Source: Bacillota bacterium
GTDB lineage: Bacteria; Bacillota; Dehalobacteriia; UBA4068
DNA: 13,241 bases
Direction of reading: 5' to 3'
Assembly (NCBI GenBank): GCA_030528765.1
Contig: JAUMYD010000007.1
Location: 12,055 to 25,295 of the forward strand
Shown here: positions 6,456 to 12,376 of the stretch, one piece after another
How the letters are laid out: each line of letters starts with the position of its first letter
Position numbering within the stretch: position 1 is the first letter of the stretch
The notes under the pieces: model-generated
Database searches by the model: none
Told to the model about the DNA's origin: nothing
The model's input: the letters and a program-made list of their open reading frames with translations, nothing else
Translations under genes and position numbers: made by a program

Positions 6456-7877
6456 TCAGGCGTCCTTCTGCTGGGGAAAAACCTTCTCCAGCCGGGAGAT
6501 CGCCTCCGGCAAGCGCGCCAGATCGATTCCCGAATAATTGACTACCAGCTTGTGCTGATAGGCATCCTGCTCATTCCCGTAAAGATAATCACTGAGAAAG
6601 GAAAGACGCAGCCCCACCAGAACTGCGCGGCGGGCAATCTCCGCATCGGGGAGATCCGTATTCAGGCTGAGCAAAAAGTGCAGCCCCGCCTTCTCCTCAT
6701 GGATGCGGATCCTCCCGGAAAAAGAGCTGTTCTGCAGCAGCTGGATCAAAGCATCCCGCTTCTGTCGGTAAGCCTTTTTCATACGGTTGATGTGCCGTTC
6801 AAAACCGCCGCCGGAAATAAACTTTGCCAGGCTGTATTGCTCCAGGCTGGGAACTGTGCAGGAATAAAAGCTCATTTCATCCCGAAAGCGTTCCAGCAGG
6901 GTCCAGGGAAGGATCATATAGCTGATCCGGATGGAAGGAGATATGCTTTTCGAAAAGGTGTTCATATAGATCACCCTGCCCTGATCATCTATGCTGAAAA
7001 GACTGGGAATGGGAAGGCCGGAAAAACGAAATTCGCTGTCATAATCATCCTCTATGATATACCGTCCCGGCGCAGTGCCAGCCCAGCGAAGCAGTTCCTG
7101 CCGGCGGCTGATGGGCATTACGATGCCGCTGGGATAATGATGTGCCGGGGAAATATGCAGGACACGCACCGGACTTTCCCGCAACTGACGGCAGGAAAGC
7201 CCATCAGAATCCAGACCCAGAGGAAAATGAGGGACCCGGTTCATGGAAAAGACGCGGTGGATCTTCTCATAGCCCGGGTTCTCGAAGCCATAAGGGAGCT
7301 CCTGCCCCAGTAGTTGGATGATCAGGTTATAGAGGTATTCCGAGCCCGCACCGATAACGATCTGCTCCGGGGAGGCAGACATACCGCGGAAATGCAGCAG
7401 ATACTCCGCAATGGCACTGCGCAGCTCCGATACCCCCTGATAACCCAGGGGCAGCAGGAGCTGCTGCCCCCGCTCGGAGATCACCTCACGCATGATCTTT
7501 GCCCAGGCAGAAAAGGGGAAGCTATCCGCACTCAGGCTGTTGCTTTTCAGATCCAGAAAGTATTCCTTTGCTGCGGGCAGCCCTTTTCCGCTGCCTGCAG
7601 CCTGCAGGGTGGGAACAGGAAGAGAGGAGGAAAGCTCCAGTGCACTGACAAAATGCCCTTGCTTTTCCCTGGTGTAAAGGTAGCCCTCCGCAATCAGCTG
7701 TGCATAGGCGTTTTGCACCGTTGACACGCTGAGCCCCAAATGACGGGCCAGGGTTCGTTTGGAAGGGAGCTTGCTGTGCGGAAGAAGCTTCCCGGAAAGA
7801 ATATCCTCTTTGATAAATCCATACATCTGCTCATAGAGGGGGCTTTTACTGCTTTTTGAAAAGGTGTAAGTCAGCAT
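6456..7877 (-). CDS. MocR/PdxR-type GntR regulator with aminotransferase-like domain
   Basis: 473-residue chimeric regulator. An N-terminal GntR winged HTH (about 12-75: SPLYEQMYGFIKEDILSGKL, then SKRTLARHLGLSVSTVQNAY) is joined by a linker to a fold-type I aminotransferase-like domain (about 110-470). PLP-binding residues are visible: EDDYDSEFR (276-284, with the Asp expected to contact the pyridine nitrogen), SPAHHYPSG (243-251) and the Schiff-base Lys310 in NTFSKSISPSIRISY. The frame is open upstream to 8078, but the ATG at 7875-7877 follows AAGGAG by 5 bases and starts the conserved domain. It diverges from an ECF S component gene, so a PLP-sensing PdxR-like role in vitamin B6 uptake is a reasonable inference; other MocR roles (GabR, TauR) are possible. 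Confidence 0.92.
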   Translation of the reverse strand: MLTYTFSKSSKSPLYEQMYGFIKEDILSGKLLPHSKLPSKRTLARHLGLSVSTVQNAYAQLIAEGYLYTREKQGHFVSALELSSSLPVPTLQAAGSGKGLPAAKEYFLDLKSNSLSADSFPFSAWAKIMREVISERGQQLLLPLGYQGVSELRSAIAEYLLHFRGMSASPEQIVIGAGSEYLYNLIIQLLGQELPYGFENPGYEKIHRVFSMNRVPHFPLGLDSDGLSCRQLRESPVRVLHISPAHHYPSGIVMPISRRQELLRWAGTAPGRYIIEDDYDSEFRFSGLPIPSLFSIDDQGRVIYMNTFSKSISPSIRISYMILPWTLLERFRDEMSFYSCTVPSLEQYSLAKFISGGGFERHINRMKKAYRQKRDALIQLLQNSSFSGRIRIHEEKAGLHFLLSLNTDLPDAEIARRAVLVGLRLSFLSDYLYGNEQDAYQHKLVVNYSGIDLARLPEAISRLEKVFPQQKDA

Positions 7878-7891
7878 CTTTTCTCCTTCTG

Positions 7892-7922
7892 ATATGCTTA
7901 TTTTTTCTTTTTTTGAGCATAT
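7892..7922. promoter_or_regulatory. Candidate MocR operator: perfect 7-bp inverted repeat
   Basis: ATATGCT (7892-7898) and AGCATAT (7916-7922) are exact inverted copies with centres 24 bases apart, in the 101-base divergent region. The right arm overlaps where the -35 box of the ECF gene should be; the left arm is just upstream of the mocR ribosome site. Placement fits an operator for the divergent MocR protein. Confidence 0.5.
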
Positions 7923-7938
7923 AAACGTACCAGAAAAC

Positions 7939-7967
7939 AGTATATAATCTTTTTCAGAATTTAGCAA
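7939..7967 (-). promoter_or_regulatory. Promoter for the mocR-type gene
   Basis: On the minus strand TTGCTA (7967-7962), a 17-base spacer, then TATACT (7944-7939). The leader would be about 55 bases. The -10 box overlaps the opposing -10 (TATAAT, 7943-7948) of the ECF gene. Confidence 0.6.
7943..7948 (+). promoter_or_regulatory. -10 box of the ECF S component gene, no recognisable -35
   Basis: A perfect TATAAT stands 36 bases upstream of the start codon. At 16-18 bases upstream there is only AT-rich sequence unlike TTGACA, so the promoter probably needs an activator. The inverted-repeat arm at 7916-7922 covers the -35 position. Confidence 0.5.
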
Positions 7968-7978
7968 GGAGCTGTGCC

Positions 7979-8518
7979 ATGAAAAAACAAAACCTTCAGA
8001 AGATGATCGCTGCAGCCATGCTGGCCGCCCTGTGCTGCATCGCCACACTGCTGCTGCAGATCCCCATTCCACTTGCATCCGGCGGCTATATCAACCTGGG
8101 GGATTGTATCGTTCTGCTCTCAGGCTGGTTCCTGGGCCCGGTCTACGGCTGTGCAGCCGCAGCCATAGGCTCTTTTCTGGCAGATATTTTCACCGGCTTC
8201 CTGGCCTATGCCCCGGCAACGCTTCTGATCAAAGCCGGCATGGCAGTTCTGGCCTTTGCTCTCTACCGCAGCATGGAACAGGCCTGGAAAAAGCCGCTCC
8301 TGGCCCGTTTACTCTCTGCCCTTCTATGTGAGCTTCTGATGGCGGGCGGCTACTTTCTCTACGAATACCTGCTTCTGGGGAATGGGATCGCCGCTGCCGC
8401 CGGCATCCCCTGGAACCTGCTGCAGGGGGCTGCGGCTGTGCTTCTGGCTGTTCCTCTGTCCCAAAAGCTGGGAAAGATCAGCAACATCCGCAAATGGACG
8501 GAAACCGCTGAAAAATAG
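7979..8518 (+). CDS. ECF transporter S component, putative vitamin B6 (or HMP/thiamin precursor) type
   Basis: Membrane substrate-binding subunit of an energy-coupling factor transporter, 179 residues with about five to six hydrophobic helices, the usual size. The first helix carries A-x-x-x-A (about 12-16), the motif used to dock on EcfT. GGYINLGDCIVLLSGWFLGP (35-54) followed by GCAAAAIGSFLADIF is typical of the PdxU2/HmpT-like S components. No EcfA or EcfT gene is nearby, so it should use a shared module elsewhere. AAGGAG lies 7 bases before the ATG. The divergent MocR/PdxR-type regulator, a PLP-binding family, points to pyridoxine or pyridoxal as substrate; this is inference. Terminated by the hairpin at 8556-8590. 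Confidence 0.85.
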   Translation: MKKQNLQKMIAAAMLAALCCIATLLLQIPIPLASGGYINLGDCIVLLSGWFLGPVYGCAAAAIGSFLADIFTGFLAYAPATLLIKAGMAVLAFALYRSMEQAWKKPLLARLLSALLCELLMAGGYFLYEYLLLGNGIAAAAGIPWNLLQGAAAVLLAVPLSQKLGKISNIRKWTETAEK

Positions 8519-8555
8519 AGTGTATTTCCCTCTACTTTCCATGATCAAAGTGCCC

Positions 8556-8590
8556 AAACAGAGCCCTTTTCCTGAAGCGGCTCTGTTTTG
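8556..8590 (+). terminator. Terminator of the ECF S component gene
   Basis: AAACAGAGCC (8556-8565) pairs perfectly with GGCTCTGTTT (8579-8588). Inner CTT/AAG pairs extend the stem, and a short T run completes it. Confidence 0.8.
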
Positions 8591-8623
8591 TCAAATACAA
8601 CACCTCTGCCCCGAAAGGACTGA

Positions 8624-8652
8624 TTGTGCTTTCCACAAAAATATGCTATGCT
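8624..8652 (+). promoter_or_regulatory. Promoter of the flavodoxin-ybjQ-alkD operon
   Basis: TTGTGC (8624-8629), a 17-base spacer, then TATGCT (8647-8652). It is a moderate match, placed 30 bases before the flavodoxin start codon and just after the preceding terminator. Confidence 0.55.
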
Positions 8653-8681
8653 GAAGGAAAGCCAGGTCGGGAGGAATGAAA

Positions 8682-9197
8682 ATGAAGGCCATCGTCTACA
8701 CATCGAACACCGGTTTTACTGCGCGCTATGCCCAACTTTTGGGAGAAAAAACGTCCCTTCCCGTTTATGGGCTGAAAGAAGCAAAAAAAGAACTGGCTCC
8801 GCAGACAGAGGTCATCTATCTGGGCTGGCTGCAGGCCGGGCAGATAACAGGACTTAAGCAGGCTGCCAGACGCTATCGCATCGGCATTCTCTGCGCTGTG
8901 GGACTGGCTCCGGCGGTGGAAACGCAGCTCCGGGAGCTGAGAAAGCGCTATCAGGCAGCCTATCCGCAGCTGTTCTATCTGCAGGGCGGCCTGAAAATAG
9001 AGAAGCTGCGGGGGCCGCAGAAGTGGATCATGAAAATCGTCTGCAAAGCGCTTCATAAGCAAATCGAAGAAAAAGAAGAGCTGAGCGAATCAGACCGGGA
9101 TACCCAGCTTTTGCTGGAACAAGGCGGAGACCGCGTGGATCCCGCTGCCCTGGAACCGGTCCTGGACTGCCTGCATCAAACCCGGCAAGCAGAATAG
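8682..9197 (+). CDS. Flavodoxin domain-containing protein
   Basis: 171-residue cytoplasmic protein with a flavodoxin-like N-terminus. MKAIVYTSNTGFTARYAQLLGE has the beta-strand followed by the T/S-x-N-T-G FMN-phosphate loop (residues 7-11). Further strands are visible: EVIYLGWLQAG and RIGILCAVGLAP, near the usual FMN-contact loops. The C-terminal part (about 110-171) is charged and helical and unlike classical short flavodoxins. It resembles the HemG-like/Flavodoxin_5 type proteins of anaerobes. Two in-frame ATGs occur; the second (8682) is chosen because GGGAGG is 7 bases from it but only 1 base from the first (8676). It is the first gene of an apparent operon with ybjQ and alkD. The redox partner is unknown. 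Confidence 0.82.
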   Translation: MKAIVYTSNTGFTARYAQLLGEKTSLPVYGLKEAKKELAPQTEVIYLGWLQAGQITGLKQAARRYRIGILCAVGLAPAVETQLRELRKRYQAAYPQLFYLQGGLKIEKLRGPQKWIMKIVCKALHKQIEEKEELSESDRDTQLLLEQGGDRVDPAALEPVLDCLHQTRQAE

Positions 9198-9231
9198 CCG
9201 CTTAGCCAAAATGAATTCAGGAGGAATGCTT

Positions 9232-9552
9232 ATGATCATCACCACCACCCCAACGATCGAAGGGCAGCCCATCAGCTCCTATTTAGGCATCGTTTCCGGG
9301 GAAGTCATCTCCGGCATTGATTTCATCAAGGATTTCACCGCCAGCATCTCCAATATTTTCGGGGGGCGCTCCGGCTCCTATGAAAATGAACTGATCCAGA
9401 CCAGGGAAGCTGCCCTGGCTGAAATGAGCAGACGTGCGCAGCAGCTGGGTGCTAATGCCGTAGTTGGTGTCGATATCGATTATGAAGTTCTGGGAAGCAA
9501 CAACGGCATGCTGATGGTCACCGCTACCGGCACAGCGGTTCAGCTTCGCTGA
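9232..9552 (+). CDS. YbjQ/UPF0145 family protein (putative heavy-metal-binding domain)
   Basis: 106-residue protein of the UPF0145 (YbjQ, DUF74) family, which forms pentamers in known structures but has no proven function; databases label it heavy-metal-binding. The opening MIITTTPTIEG is the family signature. GEVISG, SRRAQQLGANAVVGVDIDYE and the closing TATGTAVQL are conserved blocks. The frame has earlier ATGs at 9211 and 9226, but AGGAGG at 9219-9224 is correctly spaced (7 bases) only for the ATG at 9232. It lies 34 bases after the flavodoxin gene and one base before the AlkD-like gene, so it is the middle gene of the operon. Confidence 0.92.
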   Translation: MIITTTPTIEGQPISSYLGIVSGEVISGIDFIKDFTASISNIFGGRSGSYENELIQTREAALAEMSRRAQQLGANAVVGVDIDYEVLGSNNGMLMVTATGTAVQLR

Positions 9553-9553
9553 A

Positions 9554-10234
9554 ATGGAAAGCATTCTTCAGGAGCTTTATGCACTTCGGGATACGGACTA
9601 TGCAGCCTTTCAAGCAAAGCTGATCCCGAATCTGCCGCCGGAGCGAATCCTGGGTCTGCGCATGCCGGTGCTGCGGAGCTACGCAAAAACCTTGCGGAAA
9701 GAGCCGCGCTGCGCTACATTTTTGGAAGAGCTTCCCCATTCCTTTTATGATGAGAACCAACTTCACGCCATCCTGCTGAACAGCATCTGCCGTGAACTTC
9801 CCCAGAGCTTTTCCCTGCTGGAGAGTTTTCTCCCCCATGTGGACAACTGGGCTACCTGTGACACACTCTCCCCTGGGATTTTTGCCCGCCACCCCGGCCC
9901 TGTTTACGAAAAATGCCTGGAGTGGCTGCAGAGCCCCCATTGCTATACGGTGCGTTTCGCCATCGATATGCTGCTGAAATTCCATCTTGATACGGAATTC
10001 CGTCCGGAAACCCTGGAATTGCTGGCCGGGATGAAGCGAGAGGAGTATTATATCAACATGGCTATCGCCTGGTATATGAGCTGCGCACTGAACAGCCAAT
10101 ACGAAAATACGCTTCCTCTGTTCCGGCAAAACAAACTGAACAAATGGCTGCACAACAAATCCATCCAGAAGGCCATTGAAAGCAGGCGAATCCCGGAGGA
10201 ACGAAAAGAGCTCCTGCGGAAACTGCGCCGCTAG
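9554..10234 (+). CDS. AlkD-like DNA alkylation repair protein (HEAT-like glycosylase)
   Basis: 226-residue all-helical protein of the AlkD family, DNA glycosylases that remove N3- and N7-alkylated purines without base flipping. Length and the VDNWATCDTL block match. Trp99 and Asp103 have the four-residue spacing of Trp109 and Asp113 in Bacillus cereus AlkD. Arg134 (YTVRFAIDML) and Trp173 (MAIAWYMS) fall where its Arg148 and Trp187 are expected (39 residues apart in both). The C-terminal NKWLHNKSIQKAIES block is also typical. The ATG is one base after the ybjQ stop, with no clear Shine-Dalgarno, so translation probably depends on reinitiation from ybjQ. No clear terminator follows. Confidence 0.92.
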   Translation: MESILQELYALRDTDYAAFQAKLIPNLPPERILGLRMPVLRSYAKTLRKEPRCATFLEELPHSFYDENQLHAILLNSICRELPQSFSLLESFLPHVDNWATCDTLSPGIFARHPGPVYEKCLEWLQSPHCYTVRFAIDMLLKFHLDTEFRPETLELLAGMKREEYYINMAIAWYMSCALNSQYENTLPLFRQNKLNKWLHNKSIQKAIESRRIPEERKELLRKLRR

Positions 10235-10312
10235 CCCTCCTTCCGGAAAAGATGAAAGCCCGACCTGCGTTCCCCGGGAGAAGAATGCTTCCTTCCGCTT
10301 TACCTCTGCTCT

Positions 10313-10361
10313 CAACGAAGCGTTGCTTGCCTGCCCGGAAAAAACAGCTTACAATGCTTGC
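10313..10361 (+). promoter_or_regulatory. Promoter and possible operators of the XRE-desulfoferrodoxin gene
   Basis: TTGCCT (10327-10332), a 17-base spacer, then TACAAT (10350-10355). The predicted start near 10362 coincides with the AGGAGG ribosome site at 10362-10367, so the leader would be only about 13 bases. A dyad CAACG/CGTTG (10313-10325) sits just before the -35, and GCTTGC occurs as a direct repeat at 10325-10330 and 10356-10361. These flank the promoter and may be operators for the encoded XRE protein. Confidence 0.5.
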
Positions 10362-10374
10362 AGGAGGTGAAAAA

Positions 10375-10959
10375 ATGGATCCCAAAAAAACAGGGGCACT
10401 GATCGCCGCGGCCAGGCGGAAAGCAGGCTTCACCCAGAAACAGCTGGCGGAACGCTTATCCGTAACCGCCCAAGCCATCAGCAAATGGGAAACCGGCTGT
10501 GGGAGCCCTGAGCTTCCTCTGGCAGGAGAAATCTCCCGACTGTTGGGGCTGCGTCTGGAAGACCTTCTTTCCGGTGAACTCCCCAAAAACCAACAGGACG
10601 GAGGAAATATGAAAAAGAGCAGACTTTATGTTTGCCCGGAGTGTGGCAATATCCTTGCTTCCAGCGGTTCGGCAGCCATTTCCTGCTGCGGAAAAACTCT
10701 GGAGGCCCTGCTGCCTGCAGAAGCAGAAGGAGAACACCTGCCCAGCGTGGAATATATGGATGGGGAGCTTTATCTGCACATGGAGCACCCTATGGAGAAG
10801 AAGCATTTTATCTCTTTTATCGCCTACGTGAACGGGGATAAATTGCTGCTAAATCGCCTCTACCCGGAACAGGGAATCGATCTGCGCTTCCCACGGAATG
10901 GGCATGGCTGGTTTTATATCTACTGCAATCAGCATGGATTATTCCGGCTGCGCCACTGA
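10375..10959 (+). CDS. XRE helix-turn-helix fused to a desulfoferrodoxin/superoxide-reductase-like domain
   Basis: 194-residue two-part protein. Residues 1-70 are an XRE/Cro-type HTH (FTQKQLAERLSVTAQAISKWETG). Residues 79-194 look like a two-centre desulfoferrodoxin. Cys87, Cys90, Cys104 and Cys105 (CPEC...CC) match the desulforedoxin FeCys4 site. His121, His138 (EHPM), His144 (KKHF), Cys184 and His187 (YCNQHG) match the five ligands of the superoxide reductase iron site, with spacings close to D. vulgaris Dfx (17, 6, 40, 3 against 20, 6, 41, 3). The Glu-Lys before the first His in Dfx is Gly-Glu here, so the usual catalytic Lys is absent. This suggests a redox or superoxide sensor rather than an efficient enzyme. 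The start is fixed by AGGAGGTGA before the ATG. The frame is open upstream to 10252 but without domain content. A second ribosome site and ATG lie at the domain junction. Confidence 0.88.
   Translation: MDPKKTGALIAAARRKAGFTQKQLAERLSVTAQAISKWETGCGSPELPLAGEISRLLGLRLEDLLSGELPKNQQDGGNMKKSRLYVCPECGNILASSGSAAISCCGKTLEALLPAEAEGEHLPSVEYMDGELYLHMEHPMEKKHFISFIAYVNGDKLLLNRLYPEQGIDLRFPRNGHGWFYIYCNQHGLFRLRH
10600..10611 (+). promoter_or_regulatory. Internal Shine-Dalgarno and in-frame ATG at the HTH/desulfoferrodoxin junction
   Basis: GGAGG (10600-10604) is 4 bases before an in-frame ATG (10609-10611, Met79). Starting here would give a 116-residue protein, MKKSRLYVCPEC onward, equal to a complete free-standing desulfoferrodoxin-like protein without the HTH. 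Confidence 0.5.
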
Positions 10960-10998
10960 ACAAACAGCGAATATACGCTGAAAAGGAGGGCCCGCACC

Positions 10999-11409
10999 AT
11001 GAAAAAACTCATCTTAATTCTTCTGCTGCTTCTTGCCGTTTTAGGCTGCAATGCCTGTTCTCAGAACGCATTGGCAGACTGCTTTGATGAGGCAGAGGTT
11101 CACGCAAAGGCCGAAGAAATAGCTATGCTGGTCATCAACCGGAATTACGATATGATCTGCAGCATGTTTCGGGAGGATCTGGCAGCAGAGCTGACACCAG
11201 AGTATCTTGCCTCTCAGCTGGATGCCATGCTGGATGAAAACGGTGAATTCGAGAAATTCCGGGCCACTGCTGCGGCCGGGCAGAAAAGCGCGGACGGAGA
11301 GGAAAACTACGCCATAGCCATGGTGCTGACAAAATTTGAAGATGGAAAGCGAACCTTCACCATCACCTTCGATGAAAATATGGATCTGATCGGCCTTTAT
11401 ATGAAATAG
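10999..11409 (+). CDS. DUF3887-like lipoprotein
   Basis: 136-residue predicted lipoprotein. A KK start and leucine-rich segment (residues 4-15) lead to a lipobox-like VLGC with Cys17; a second Cys at 20 is a less likely alternative. The rest is a small soluble domain resembling DUF3887/NTF2-like secreted proteins: INRNYDMICSMFREDL, a linker, NGEFEKFRA, then alternating strands ending FTITFDENMDLIGLYMK. Such domains are common on Bacillota surface proteins and are of unknown function. AAGGAGGG lies 8 bases before the ATG. It is 39 bases after the XRE-desulfoferrodoxin gene on the same strand with no terminator between, so co-transcription is likely. Downstream is the long bidirectional inverted repeat. 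Confidence 0.75.
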   Translation: MKKLILILLLLLAVLGCNACSQNALADCFDEAEVHAKAEEIAMLVINRNYDMICSMFREDLAAELTPEYLASQLDAMLDENGEFEKFRATAAAGQKSADGEENYAIAMVLTKFEDGKRTFTITFDENMDLIGLYMK

Positions 11410-11453
11410 GCAGACAGAAGCTGCATCCGAGGCTCTCCCTGGCATTCAAACGC

Positions 11454-11498
11454 ATACAACAAAAGCAGAGTATCTGAGATACTCTGCTTTTGTTGTAT
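11454..11498. terminator. Bidirectional terminator: 22-bp perfect inverted repeat
   Basis: Two arms of 22 bases (11454-11475 and 11477-11498) are exact reverse complements around a single central G. The core GCAGAGTATCT/AGATACTCTGC is flanked by an A-rich left side and TTTTGTTGT right side, so each strand shows a stem followed by a T-rich tract. It lies between the convergent lipoprotein gene and the 213-residue membrane protein gene, as expected for a shared terminator. Confidence 0.85.
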
Positions 11499-11511
11499 CC
11501 TGATTCTATTT

Positions 11512-12153
11512 TCATGCCCCGTGAAAACGGCATTTCCCCTGCAGGAAGCTACGGAAATCCTCGATCCTGCCGCTGCTTATGCTTTCTTTGTGCAGCGCAG
11601 TGATCTTCTCTCGATAGATCAAAAGGAAGAGATCCTCCGTTTCAAAAACGAACTCAAAATCCGAGTAGGGAACGCAATCCTGCTCCTTTCCTTCTGTGAT
11701 GATGCGCATATCATCAGAGGAGAAATGAAATTCCGGCAGGCTGCCGAAAATACTGTCTTTCCCCTGCTCCAGCAGGCGGGCTGCAGCTTTATCAAAAGGA
11801 TTTTTCTTCCGTTTCCGTCCGCGGAAAAAGGTGCCGATCCCGGCACCAATGGCGATGGCACCCATCAGCAGTGGACCCAACAGCTCCTGGGGCTTCATCA
11901 GGCCGGGAACAAAAAGAAAGATCCCCAGCAGCAGGCAAATCACGCCCCAGATGCGGCTGCGGATCCGGCGTCTGCGCAAAACAGCTTCCGGCGCTTTTTC
12001 CACGGCATTCAGGCGATCCGTCAGAGCCCAGATGCCGGGCATTTTCTCCCGGGAAAGCAGATGGGTCCGCTTCTCCAAAGCCCGGCTCAGCTGCGGCAGA
12101 AGCTCTTCCTTTTCCAAGGGCTTCGCCAAAAAAGAAAACAAGATATCTTCCAT
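11512..12153 (-). CDS. Two-TM membrane protein with YcxB-like C-terminal domain
   Basis: 213-residue protein of unknown function. Residues 1-60 are soluble and helical (EKEELLPQLSRALEKR). A basic cluster RRRRIRSR precedes TM1 (about 67-84), a short loop MKPQE, then TM2 (about 91-110), followed by RGRKRKK; by the positive-inside rule both ends are cytoplasmic. The C-terminal part (about 143-205: FHFSSDDMRIITEGKE, VPYSDFEFVFETEDLFLLIY, ITALHKESI, FRSFL) resembles the YcxB-like domain seen after two TM helices in many Bacillota proteins. Those are usually shorter at the N-terminus. AAGGAGG lies about 7 bases before the ATG and a good promoter is present. Monocistronic. No function can be assigned. 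Confidence 0.75.
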   Translation of the reverse strand: MEDILFSFLAKPLEKEELLPQLSRALEKRTHLLSREKMPGIWALTDRLNAVEKAPEAVLRRRRIRSRIWGVICLLLGIFLFVPGLMKPQELLGPLLMGAIAIGAGIGTFFRGRKRKKNPFDKAAARLLEQGKDSIFGSLPEFHFSSDDMRIITEGKEQDCVPYSDFEFVFETEDLFLLIYREKITALHKESISSGRIEDFRSFLQGKCRFHGA

Positions 12154-12175
12154 GTGTCATCCTCCTTTTCAACTT

Positions 12176-12204
12176 ATTATACTAAATTTCCACAAAATAC
12201 ACAA
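12176..12204 (-). promoter_or_regulatory. Promoter of the YcxB-like membrane protein gene
   Basis: On the minus strand TTGTGT (12204-12199), a 17-base spacer, then a perfect TATAAT (12181-12176), 22 bases before the start codon. The leader is short. Confidence 0.7.
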
Positions 12205-12329
12205 GAAAAATGCGACATCATTCCTGTTCTTTTTTGAAAGAAAGCAAAACGAAAAGAAGCAGCTATTCTTAAAAAGCTTTCCCTGCGAAAGAAGCTCTAC
12301 TGCCGTCTGAACTGAGGTACACCTTCGCA

Positions 12330-12363
12330 TAAAAAAGCAGCCCGCTGAAAATCAGCGAGCTGC
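12330..12363 (-). terminator. Terminator of the hydrogenase-type operon
   Basis: On the minus strand GCAGCTCGCTGA pairs with TCAGCGGGCTGC (one wobble), with a 3-base loop, followed by TTTTTTA. It begins 14 bases after the stop codon of the ferredoxin-like gene, marking the end of that operon. Confidence 0.92.
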
Positions 12364-12376
12364 CTTACAGACAAAA

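Noticed and set aside
6552..7724. Two adjacent plus-strand open frames (6552-7313 and 7314-7724)
   Set aside because: Both are antisense to the clear MocR-type gene and show no motifs.
7878..7978. Riboswitch upstream of the ECF S component (TPP or other vitamin class)
   Set aside because: The region is only 101 bases, AT-rich, lacks the conserved cores of known vitamin riboswitches, and is accounted for by two promoters and an inverted repeat.
7878..8078. N-terminal extension of the MocR-type frame to 8078
   Set aside because: It would overlap the divergent ECF gene and both promoters. The AAGGAG before the ATG at 7877 and the start of the conserved domain fix the shorter form.
9524..10315. 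263-codon open frame on the minus strand
   Set aside because: It is antisense to the AlkD-like gene, whose active-site residues and family blocks are plain on the plus strand.
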